A stretch of 12,822 nt of DNA. Source: Candidatus Methylomirabilota bacterium. Lineage in GTDB: Bacteria; Methylomirabilota; Methylomirabilia; Methylomirabilales; Methylomirabilaceae. How positions within the stretch are numbered: position 1 is the first letter of the stretch; each line of letters opens with the position of its first letter. A model generated the notes under the pieces. The model searched no databases. It worked only from the letters and a program-made list of their open reading frames with translations, and was not told the DNA's origin. Positions 7,142-12,822 of the stretch are shown piece after piece. The stretch spans positions 1 through 12,822 of the forward strand of contig JAGWRQ010000048.1 of the NCBI GenBank assembly GCA_028869615.1. The letters run 5' to 3'. The position numbers and the translations under genes were made by a program.

Positions 7142-8137
7142 ATGCGGGCGCTGTGCGTGCATAGCGCGGGTCCCATCGAAGATCATCCACTCATGCCGGT
7201 CGAGCTGCCGGCGCCGGTTCCGGGTCCGGGTGAACTCCGCCTGCGAGTCGAGGTCTGCGGCCTCTGCCGGACCGACCTACACATCGTCGAAGGCGACCTC
7301 CCGCTCCCCACGCTCCCCATTGTGCCCGGCCACCAGATCGTCGGCGTCGTCGATCAGGTCGGAGAGGGCGTGACGCGCTTTCAGGCAGGCGATCGGTTGG
7401 GTGTGTCCTGGCTGTACTCCACCTGCGGCCGATGCGCCTTCTGCCGTCGCGATCAGGAAAACCTCTGCGACGCAGCCCGCTTTACCGGCTACCATGTGAA
7501 CGGCGGGTATGCGGAGTTCGTGGTGGTGCAGGAGGCGTTTGCGTACCCGCTACCGCCGGGCATCTCGACCGACCATGCGGCACCCTTGCTGTGCGCCGGG
7601 GTTATCGGCTTCCGCGCCCTTCGACTGAGCGAGATCAAGCCTGGCGGGTGTCTGGGGCTGTATGGGTTCGGCGGCTCGGCGCATATCGCCATCCAGGTGG
7701 CGGTCCATTGGGGCTGCAAGGTGTTTGTTTTTACCCGGAGCGAGGCGCATCGCGCCTTGGCCCGACAGCTCGGCGCCCACTGGGCAGGCCGGGTCGAGGA
7801 CGACCCCCCAGGGCAGCTTGATAGCGCGGTGATCTTTGCGCCCGTCGGACGGCTGGTGCTTGAGGCGCTTCGGGTGCTCAGGAAGGGTGGCACGATCGCC
7901 ATCGCCGGCATCACCATGAGTCCGATCCCGGAGCTTGACTATGCCCTGCTCTATCAGGAGCGGACCGTTCGGAGCGTGGCCAACAGTACCCGGCAGGATG
8001 TACGTGATCTCTTGCGCCTTGCAGTCGATATCCCGATCCGAACCGAGGTCTGCGCCTTTCCCCTCGAAGAGGCCAATGACGCCCTCCAACTCCTGAAACA
8101 CAGCCGGTTCAGCGGCGCCGGGATCATGACGATCTGA
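7142..8137 (+). CDS. Zinc-dependent medium-chain alcohol dehydrogenase family protein
   Basis: 331 residues. Catalytic zinc ligands are predicted as C42 (CGLCRTDLH), H64 (GHQ, where most relatives have GHE) and C151. The structural zinc site is the cysteine set C95, C98, C101 and C109. The nucleotide-binding glycines are at GLYGFGGSAH (172-181). The segment after the second strand of the Rossmann fold reads FTRSEAH, with no acidic residue, which hints at NADP(H) over NAD(H); this is inference. The substrate is unknown. The ATG at 7142 is preferred because GGGGAGG (7130-7136) lies 5 nt upstream; the in-frame GTG at 7136 overlaps that site. It follows recO by 22 nt and may be co-transcribed, although it is not part of the usual conserved cluster. 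Confidence 0.88.
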   Translation: MRALCVHSAGPIEDHPLMPVELPAPVPGPGELRLRVEVCGLCRTDLHIVEGDLPLPTLPIVPGHQIVGVVDQVGEGVTRFQAGDRLGVSWLYSTCGRCAFCRRDQENLCDAARFTGYHVNGGYAEFVVVQEAFAYPLPPGISTDHAAPLLCAGVIGFRALRLSEIKPGGCLGLYGFGGSAHIAIQVAVHWGCKVFVFTRSEAHRALARQLGAHWAGRVEDDPPGQLDSAVIFAPVGRLVLEALRVLRKGGTIAIAGITMSPIPELDYALLYQERTVRSVANSTRQDVRDLLRLAVDIPIRTEVCAFPLEEANDALQLLKHSRFSGAGIMTI

Positions 8138-8204
8138 TCATTCTCCTCATTGACCCGATCGGCAGAGTCCTCTTGCCTTACTCCATTGTGGGCGGCGTTT
8201 CGGC

Positions 8205-8232
8205 TTGACACTTGGTCTCCATGGGCTATACT
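8205..8232 (+). promoter_or_regulatory. Strong predicted promoter for the tRNA-Val/tRNA-Asp unit
   Basis: TTGACA at 8205-8210 (perfect -35) and TATACT at 8227-8232 (5 of 6 in the -10) are separated by 16 bp. Predicted transcription starts near 8239, about 40 nt before tRNA-Val. A near-consensus promoter is what stable RNA genes normally have. Confidence 0.75.
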
Positions 8233-8279
8233 GAGTGCCGATTGCTTCCGTAAATTATGGGGCGGGTCGTACCGTAGCC

Positions 8280-8354
8280 GGGCGAATAGCTCAGCGGGAG
8301 AGCACCTGCCTTACAAGCAGGGGGTCGGAGGTTCGACACCTCCTTCGCCCACCA
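8280..8354 (+). tRNA. tRNA-Val (anticodon UAC)
   Basis: A full cloverleaf can be drawn. The acceptor GGGCGAA (8280-8286) pairs with TTCGCCC (8344-8350). The D arm is GCTC...GAGC. The anticodon stem CCTGC/GCAGG closes loop CTTACAA with anticodon TAC. The T arm GGAGG/CCTCC has loop TTCGACA. Discriminator A and CCA (8352-8354) are encoded in the DNA. It is first in a two-tRNA unit behind a strong promoter. Confidence 0.96.
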
Positions 8355-8452
8355 GTAATTTCAGCAGAACTGCAATTGCCGTGGATGGTGATTGGTTTTT
8401 TGCCGAAAGCTTTACCAATCACTCCTTACTATTCACTTATTACTGCCTTTGC

Positions 8453-8529
8453 GGGGTCGTAGTTCAGTCGGTTAGAACGCCGGCCTGTCACGCCGGAGGT
8501 CGCGGGTTCGAGTCCCGTCGGCCCCGCCA
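8453..8529 (+). tRNA. tRNA-Asp (anticodon GUC)
   Basis: The acceptor GGGGTCG (8453-8459) pairs with CGGCCCC (8519-8525) with one G-U pair. The anticodon stem CCGGC/GCCGG closes loop CTGTCAC with anticodon GTC. The T arm is GCGGG/CCCGT with loop TTCGAGT. Discriminator G and encoded CCA (8527-8529) follow. It lies 98 nt after tRNA-Val in the same unit. Its CCA ends one base before the stop codon of the convergent membrane-protein gene on the other strand. Confidence 0.96.
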
Positions 8530-8530
8530 C

Positions 8531-8983
8531 TCACCTGGTTACGCCGAAGCCGAAGGCGGCTCCGACCGCCATCCCCTCAAGGAACAGGGTCGTTGCCCAA
8601 CCGATTCTGGCGCGGTATCGCTCGCCGCACCAGGCTGTCACAAACCCGGCGGCGACGAGGCCGAGATGCGTCAGAGTGTGGGCCGCAGGGTGGGCGTTCA
8701 GGTATGGGTAGAACGTGGGCACCATCAATACCATGCCGCCGAGAGGTGCAAGGATTGCAAGGAGGAGCCATTGCGGCTTCTCTGAAGCGGAAGCCGGCCG
8801 TCGATTCGCCGCTGCCAGCGCCAGGGCCGCCGCGGCGCCGCCAAGAATGAGCACGGCATGGGTGAGGTGGTGGCTTCTGACGTCGATGACCTCTGGACCC
8901 TCCGTCAGCGACCGAACTGCCATGGCCATCGCGAGCGCGCCGCTTACGGCGGCCACGAACTGCAGGGCACCCCGCCGGGTCAT
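8531..8983 (-). CDS. Small histidine-rich membrane protein, third gene of the heme-copper operon
   Basis: 150 residues, family not recognised. About four to five hydrophobic helices can be seen (roughly 5-24, 40-60, 71-91, 102-118, 127-147). Histidines cluster near helix ends: H38, H39 and H42 before or in the second helix, and H98, H102 and H106 (HPAAHTLTH) near the fourth. The ATG overlaps the stop of the subunit I gene (ATGA, 4 nt), and GGGAGG lies 10 nt upstream, so translation is coupled to the catalytic subunit. Context suggests an accessory subunit or an assembly factor (heme or copper delivery) for the heme-copper enzyme; the histidine pairs would allow heme or metal binding. This is inference. 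A CtaG-like or other cytochrome oxidase-associated membrane family is an alternative to test. Confidence 0.75.
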   Translation of the reverse strand: MTRRGALQFVAAVSGALAMAMAVRSLTEGPEVIDVRSHHLTHAVLILGGAAAALALAAANRRPASASEKPQWLLLAILAPLGGMVLMVPTFYPYLNAHPAAHTLTHLGLVAAGFVTAWCGERYRARIGWATTLFLEGMAVGAAFGFGVTR

Positions 8984-10488
8984 GCGGCCGAGACCTCCCG
9001 ACGGGCCGGTTGGCGGGCGAGTCGGATCGCTTCAATACCGCACAAGATCAGGCCGACGATCAGGATGATGCCGCCAAGCGACGTCCACCAGCTAATCTCC
9101 ATGCCTGGTGCCGGCTGGAGCGCATAGCGGCGCGGCACTCCCTGGGCACCCGCCAGATACCATCCCAGCAACAGCCACGTGCCTCCGCCGAACACCCCGA
9201 GACCAATAAGCGTTCGGACCGCTCGCGATGAGGTGACGCCGCTTCGCTCCTCCAGGCAGTAAAAGACCCAGCCGAGCACAAAGAGCAGCGCGCCCTCCAG
9301 CAGGTAGGTGTGAAAGTGGGCGACGACCCACAGTGTATTGTGGAAGTAGATGTTGAAGGCTACGGTCACATCCAGGAGCGCGCCGATTCCTCCCACCACC
9401 CATCCGATCATTCCCACATAAAGGAACATCGACCCCAGCGTCCACCGAAACCCGGAGCGGTAGACGAGGAGCGCGCCGCCGAATACCGTCACGACCGCGG
9501 GTGGAAACGCCGCCAGGTACGAGGCGGCCTCGCCGATGTACTGCACGGCGCGTGGTTGAGCGAAGTCCATATACAGATGATGGAAGTACGCAATGGCGAC
9601 AAACGCCAGGGTGGCCCACCACGCCACCGCCAGCACTGCCGACGTGCGCCAGTGTCGGTGGTGTGTGTATCGAGGCAAGGCGACGTACACGGCCGCCAAT
9701 GGCATATAGATTGTCAGATTGGCCAGCGTGTGGCCGAAGATGTAGGTCAGGTTTTTCACCCAGAGCGGATCAAGCGGCAACGCCGGGTTCAGCCAGCGCG
9801 CGAAGAGCGCTACCCCGACCAGCATACCCGCGGACCCCGCGAGTAGACCGTCCACGGCCGAGACCAGGACTGCGAAGGCCTGTGGGGGCGGAGGCTGCCG
9901 GCTGGTTTTGGCAAACTTCGAGGGCGACCACACGAGGTCCCAGGCAAGAGCCCCACGGAGCCCGCCATACCGCGTCAGCGCGCCTCCCAGCATCTGCAGG
10001 CACCAGATCGTCCAGCCTAGCACGACGCACGCAATGCCGGCCAGAAAGACGCCGGTAGCCCACGAAGGCCAGTACGTGCCGACGAATGGAAGCGGGTAGA
10101 GGAACGTCCAGGCTGCGCCGAACCCTCCGACAAGCACACTGATGGCAACGAGCACGGCGCCAACCAGGATCAACGCGCAAGCGACGATCGCTGTCGTGGG
10201 ATTCAGCGGCCCTTCCTGGGTGAAAAGATACCAGAGCAATCCCATCCCGCATAGCGCCATCCCGGTCATCATCGCAGCCCCGTGAAGGGTCATGAGGGAG
10301 TAGAACAGGCTGGGTTGGAAGGTGTGCATCCCTCCCTGCGCCATACGCATACCCAATCCGACAACGACCATTACGCCGACCAGTGCAAGCCCGGAGCCGA
10401 TATAAAGCCACATCACGCGTTTGGCGGTCCGATCCGATTCCGAATTACGATGGGCCGGCTTGGCGAGTCGCTCGGTTGTGTCGGACAT
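8980..10488 (-). CDS. Heme-copper oxidase superfamily catalytic subunit I, active-site Tyr missing (NO reductase-like candidate)
   Basis: 502 residues, about 12-13 membrane helices. The metal ligands of the superfamily are all present: H69 (low-spin heme), H253 (CuB), H303-H304 (CuB, in FHHLYMDFAQP), H391 (high-spin heme) and H393 (low-spin heme) in HNTLWVVAHFHTYL. In A- and B-type oxygen reductases H253 begins HPxxY, with the Tyr cross-linked to this His. Here it reads HTLAN, so Asn257 replaces that Tyr, and the cbb3-type Tyr position (six before the HH pair) is also not Tyr. The sequence around FHH resembles B-type (ba3-like) enzymes. With a CuA subunit alongside, the best guess is a cytochrome c-dependent NO reductase of the NorSY/CuA-NOR kind; an atypical oxidase remains possible. 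Start choice: ATG at 10488, with GAGG 7 nt upstream. It shares one base with the subunit II stop (TGATG). The GTG at 10491 is an alternative. Confidence 0.9.
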   Translation of the reverse strand: MSDTTERLAKPAHRNSESDRTAKRVMWLYIGSGLALVGVMVVVGLGMRMAQGGMHTFQPSLFYSLMTLHGAAMMTGMALCGMGLLWYLFTQEGPLNPTTAIVACALILVGAVLVAISVLVGGFGAAWTFLYPLPFVGTYWPSWATGVFLAGIACVVLGWTIWCLQMLGGALTRYGGLRGALAWDLVWSPSKFAKTSRQPPPPQAFAVLVSAVDGLLAGSAGMLVGVALFARWLNPALPLDPLWVKNLTYIFGHTLANLTIYMPLAAVYVALPRYTHHRHWRTSAVLAVAWWATLAFVAIAYFHHLYMDFAQPRAVQYIGEAASYLAAFPPAVVTVFGGALLVYRSGFRWTLGSMFLYVGMIGWVVGGIGALLDVTVAFNIYFHNTLWVVAHFHTYLLEGALLFVLGWVFYCLEERSGVTSSRAVRTLIGLGVFGGGTWLLLGWYLAGAQGVPRRYALQPAPGMEISWWTSLGGIILIVGLILCGIEAIRLARQPARREVSAA

Positions 10489-11012
10489 CACCGCACCTCG
10501 AAGCCGGCGCGCATGAGGTGGTGAGCGATGCCGCAGTACTCCAGGCAGAGGACCACATACTGGCCGGGCTTCTTGAGCATGAGCTGAAGCGAGTTGGTAT
10601 AGCCGGGCATCGCTTGGACCTGCGCCACGATGCGTCCGTCCGGATCATAGATGCCGACTCCGTGATTGACGTCGGTGGCGGTCACGTCCAGTACAATCGG
10701 GGTATTGATGGGAAGCATCGCCGGCATCACAAAGGCGAACTGCAAGGCAGTAACGGGGTAATGCTGCGACGACGCGAGTTGCGAGCGGCTTCGGTACGGG
10801 AAGGCCGGGAGGGAAAAGAGAAACCCGACGACGGCAACAATCGCCAGCCCTCGGAACCAGATGCGACGTAACCGGTATCCTTGGTTCTGGATAGCCGCTT
10901 GCTCGATGGCCGGCCCATGCGCGACACACGCAATGGCCACCAGTGTGCCGATCGCTACTGCCGCCAATATGAGGAAAATGCCGAATATCGTCAGTTCGGG
11001 GGTCAGGCGCAT
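10488..11012 (-). CDS. Heme-copper enzyme subunit II with complete CuA site
   Basis: 174 residues: two N-terminal membrane helices (about 8-31 and 54-71) and a periplasmic cupredoxin domain (about 85-174). The CuA ligands are complete: H117 (in DVNHG), then CLEYCGIAHHLM, giving C156, E158 (backbone), C160, H164 and M167. This site accepts electrons from cytochrome c and passes them to subunit I. The CuA motif and the short cupredoxin resemble B-type (ba3-like) subunit II, but two helices are seen where ba3 has one. First gene of the operon; the ATG has GGAG 11 nt upstream, and the stop overlaps the start of subunit I by one base. No cytochrome c gene is adjacent, so the donor is encoded elsewhere. 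Confidence 0.92.
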   Translation of the reverse strand: MRLTPELTIFGIFLILAAVAIGTLVAIACVAHGPAIEQAAIQNQGYRLRRIWFRGLAIVAVVGFLFSLPAFPYRSRSQLASSQHYPVTALQFAFVMPAMLPINTPIVLDVTATDVNHGVGIYDPDGRIVAQVQAMPGYTNSLQLMLKKPGQYVVLCLEYCGIAHHLMRAGFEVR

Positions 11013-11044
11013 GTGTCAGTCTGCTCCGCTGTCACCTTATTCGT

Positions 11045-11073
11045 AACATGTCATGGGTTCTCGATGATGTCAA
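11045..11073 (-). promoter_or_regulatory. Possible promoter for the heme-copper operon
   Basis: On the minus strand TTGACA (11073-11068) is a perfect -35. At 17 bp spacing the -10 would be CATGTT (11050-11045), a poor match, so an activator or an alternative -10 would be needed. It is placed about 32-60 nt upstream of the subunit II ATG. The TTGAC/TCGAG arrangement over the -35 only weakly resembles an FNR/NnrR-type site. Confidence 0.3.
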
Positions 11074-11199
11074 CGTGTTTTCCGAGGCGCTCAGCACCGT
11101 GCCGATGCAGAAGAGAACTACCTGCCCGCCGTGTCACTGATGGGGCACACAACCCGCTGCCGGGCAAGTTCCGACATGGCTGGCACCTGCTCTCAACCC
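11074..11199. other. Divergent intergenic DNA with an imperfect inverted repeat
   Basis: No convincing gene lies in this part of the 222 bp gap between the divergent heme-copper operon and hpnA. TGCCCG at 11123-11128 can pair with CGGGCA at 11161-11166, and GTGT (11131-11134) with ACAC (11147-11150) inside it, giving an imperfect stem-loop. It has no T-tract and no clear role. Confidence 0.3.
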
Positions 11200-11228
11200 T
11201 TGCCTAGGGCCGCCGATTCACGTATGAT
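11200..11228 (+). promoter_or_regulatory. Predicted promoter for hpnA, start point at or near the ATG
   Basis: TTGCCT (11200-11205) and TATGAT (11223-11228) are 17 bp apart. The expected start, 7 nt after the -10, falls on position 11235, the A of the hpnA ATG. No Shine-Dalgarno-like purine run precedes that ATG. The two observations agree with a leaderless mRNA. Confidence 0.5.
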
Positions 11229-11234
11229 CCAACT

Positions 11235-12227
11235 ATGCTGACCCTTGTTACGGGCGGGACCGGCTTCGTCGGCGCCGCTGTGGTCCGGCTCTTGCTCTCG
11301 GAAGGGCATGCTGTCCGGGCGTTGGCTCGGTGCGGGAGCGACCTCCAAAATCTTGATGGCCTCGACGTTGAGTTGGTCTTCGGCGATCTCCTTGATAAGG
11401 AATCGCTCCGACAGGCTTGCAAGGGGTGTCGGCGACTTTACCATGTCGGGGCTCACTACTCGCTTTGGGAGCCCTCACCGGAGGTCTTTTACCGGGTCAA
11501 TGTGGACGGCACCAGAAACCTGTTGGAAGCCGCCATGGAGGAAGGGGTTGAACGGGTCGTCTACACCAGTACTGTCGGCGCGCTCGGCTACCGGGAAGAC
11601 GGCGGCCCGGCCGACGAGGAGACGCCGGTCAGTCTCGACCAGATGATCGGCCACTACAAGCGGTCGAAGTACCTGGCCGAAGAAGAGGCGCGAAGGGCCG
11701 CGCTCCGCGGGTTGCCGGTCGTGATCGTCAACCCGAGCACGCCTGTCGGACCGCGCGACATTAAACCGACACCGACAGGTCAGATCATCGTCGATTTCTT
11801 AAACCGTCGCATGCCGGCCTATATCGATACCGGTCTGAATTTCATCGACGTAGCAGATGTAGCCCGAGGCCACCTGCTCGCCGCCGAACGTGGCCGGGTC
11901 GGAGAACGGTACATCCTCGGCCGGATCAACCTGACCTTGAAGGCGCTCTTCGCCACCCTGGGACAGATCACGAAGCTCCCACCACCAAGAGTCCGTGTGC
12001 CATACCGACTGATTCTGCCGCTGGCCTATGGGAATCACTGGCTTTCCTCCCTCATCACCAAGAAGCCGCCACGCATCCCATTAGAGGGAGTAAAGATGGC
12101 CAAGCGGCGGATGTTCTTTGACGCCTCTAAGGCTGTGCGGGAGTTGGGATTGCCGCAATCGCCGATCGAGCAGGCGCTTGAGGAGGCAGTCCGCTGGTTT
12201 ACCGATCATGGGTATGTGACGAAATAG
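11235..12227 (+). CDS. hpnA: Hopanoid-associated sugar epimerase (HpnA), NAD-dependent epimerase/dehydratase family
   Basis: A 330-residue extended short-chain dehydrogenase/reductase. The NAD(P)-binding motif GGTGFVG lies at 7-13, and the catalytic set T111/S112 and Y141-x3-K145 lies within GHYKRSKYLAEE. The stretches NPSTPVGPRDIKPTPTG (166-182), MPAYIDTGLNFIDV and the late KMAKRRMFFDASKA are characteristic of the HpnA group found with squalene-hopene genes, rather than of general UDP-sugar epimerases. In hopanoid producers HpnA is linked to the pathway by gene clustering; its exact reaction is not firmly settled. No other hopanoid gene is visible here. It starts at ATG 11235, with no ribosome-binding site in front (see the promoter at 11200). 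Confidence 0.92.
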   Translation: MLTLVTGGTGFVGAAVVRLLLSEGHAVRALARCGSDLQNLDGLDVELVFGDLLDKESLRQACKGCRRLYHVGAHYSLWEPSPEVFYRVNVDGTRNLLEAAMEEGVERVVYTSTVGALGYREDGGPADEETPVSLDQMIGHYKRSKYLAEEEARRAALRGLPVVIVNPSTPVGPRDIKPTPTGQIIVDFLNRRMPAYIDTGLNFIDVADVARGHLLAAERGRVGERYILGRINLTLKALFATLGQITKLPPPRVRVPYRLILPLAYGNHWLSSLITKKPPRIPLEGVKMAKRRMFFDASKAVRELGLPQSPIEQALEEAVRWFTDHGYVTK

Positions 12228-12237
12228 CGTGCGGTGT

Positions 12238-12276
12238 GCGACGTGTGGGGGTGCCCTTGTGGCTGCCCCTACGTGC
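12238..12276. terminator. Hairpin between convergent hpnA and ccdA-like genes
   Basis: An imperfect palindrome occupies almost the whole 49 bp gap. The inner stem pairs GGGG (12247-12250) with CCCC (12266-12269) and GCC (12253-12255) with GGC (12261-12263), around loop CTTGT. It is extended outward by ACGT (12241-12244) with ACGT (12271-12274) and a terminal GC/GC pair. Its form (GGGGxxGCC...GGCxxCCCCTAC) is that of a dispersed GTAGGGGC-type repeat. There is no T-run, so a bidirectional terminator role is only plausible. Confidence 0.45.
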
Positions 12277-12822
12277 TTAGAGCCTCTGCCAAAGCCATGT
12301 TGGCGTCAGGCGAAGCGCATACGCCGAGAGGAGCGTGAAGTAGTTGGTGAGCAGCAGGCTGCCGACGACGATCAGGAACATCCCGCCGATAACACTGATA
12401 ACCGGTATCATTCGTTTGAACTGATTGACGTAGTCGAGAAAGCGATTGAGGGCGAGGGCGCTTAAAAAGAACGGGATAGCAAGGCCGAGCGAGTAGGCGC
12501 CGAGCATCAGGATCCCGGTATCTGCCGTCTTGGCCGTGCTCGCATACAGCAGGATGGAGCCCAGGATCGGGCCGACACACGGGGTCCAGCCGGCGGCAAA
12601 GGTGACCCCCACGATGAACGCGCCAAAATATCCGGCCGGCCGATCCTGCAGCTCGAGCCGAAAGGTCCGCGTGAGAAAAGGGAGTTTAAGGGCACCGGCG
12701 ATGTACAGGCCGAACAGGATGACCAGCGCGCCCCCGACCTTCCTCAGTATCTGCTGGTAGTCAAACAGGAGCTGACCCAGCAGGCTGAAGGAGGCGCCCA
12801 ACGACATGAAGACCACGGAAAA
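12277..12822 (-). CDS. ccdA: CcdA/DsbD-type thiol-disulfide transmembrane protein, 5' end cut by the window edge
   Basis: The frame is open to the last base of the window, and the protein begins mid-helix (codons F-S precede the GTG at 12816), so the N-terminus is missing. 181 residues are visible, with about five hydrophobic helices. The diagnostic motif GWTPCVGPILGSIL carries one of the two redox cysteines of CcdA/DsbD membrane domains; its partner cysteine would lie in the missing part. The family moves electrons from cytoplasmic thioredoxin across the inner membrane to reduce periplasmic thiols, most often for cytochrome c maturation. That would serve the c-type cytochrome needed by the CuA enzyme, but this link is inference. 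It ends with TAA at 12279-12277, convergent with hpnA. The rest of a cytochrome c biogenesis operon may lie further along. Confidence 0.88.
   Translation of the reverse strand, partial: FSVVFMSLGASFSLLGQLLFDYQQILRKVGGALVILFGLYIAGALKLPFLTRTFRLELQDRPAGYFGAFIVGVTFAAGWTPCVGPILGSILLYASTAKTADTGILMLGAYSLGLAIPFFLSALALNRFLDYVNQFKRMIPVISVIGGMFLIVVGSLLLTNYFTLLSAYALRLTPTWLWQRL

Noticed and set aside
8150..8785. Plus-strand open frame of 211 codons across the tRNA genes
   Set aside because: It reads straight through both tRNAs and the antisense strand of the small membrane-protein gene, so it is not plausible as a gene.
9310..10871. Several plus-strand open frames of 160-185 codons opposite the heme-copper genes
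   Set aside because: They are complementary to clearly conserved subunit I and II sequence, are rich in R/H/P, and show no domain pattern.
11060..11075. Possible FNR/NnrR-type binding site over the TTGACA upstream of the heme-copper operon
   Set aside because: Only one half-site (TTGAC) is good and the second half (TCGAG) departs from consensus, so it is not supported beyond the weak promoter call.
1..12822. CRISPR array, insertion-sequence transposase, prophage genes or replication origin
   Set aside because: No regularly spaced direct repeats, no transposase or phage-like proteins, and no DnaA-box cluster were seen.

Overview
The window looks like core chromosome from a GC-rich, Gram-negative-type bacterium. 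A hopanoid gene, a CuA-type heme-copper enzyme and dispersed GTCATTGCGAG palindromes would suit the NC10 phylum (Methylomirabilis-like) or a deltaproteobacterial-type lineage. That placement is an inference from gene content and style, not from a database match.

Left part, + strand (1-8137): the 3' portion of aspS (aspartyl-tRNA synthetase) is followed by a ~300 bp gap. The gap holds a MITE-like palindrome, a strong sigma70-type promoter and a short GCTGA-rich repeat. The classic conserved cluster phoH - pgpH(yqfF) - ybeY - dgkA - era - recO comes next, tightly packed and probably one operon, with a zinc alcohol dehydrogenase at its end. The cluster joins RNA/ribosome maturation (PhoH, YbeY, Era), c-di-AMP turnover (PgpH), lipid recycling (DgkA-type kinase) and recombination repair (RecO). 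PgpH is unusual: it appears to lack the large extracytoplasmic 7TMR-HDED domain, and its C-terminus runs about 92 bp into ybeY.

Middle (8138-8530): a near-consensus promoter drives tRNA-Val(UAC) and tRNA-Asp(GUC), both with encoded CCA.

Right of the tRNAs, - strand (8531-11012): a compact three-gene operon with overlapping stop/start codons. In transcription order it encodes a CuA-containing oxidase subunit II-like protein, a heme-copper catalytic subunit I, and a small histidine-rich membrane protein. The catalytic subunit keeps all heme and CuB histidines but has Asn where oxygen reductases carry the active-site tyrosine (HxxxY becomes HTLAN). Together with the intact CuA site, this suggests a cytochrome c-dependent nitric-oxide-reductase-like enzyme (NorSY/CuA-NOR type) rather than an oxidase. 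It is the most interesting item in the window.

Far right (11013-12822): a divergent intergenic region, then hpnA (hopanoid-associated epimerase), whose best promoter would start transcription at its ATG (possibly leaderless). A convergent 5'-truncated ccdA-like gene (thiol/disulfide electron transfer to the periplasm) follows, separated from hpnA by a hairpin.
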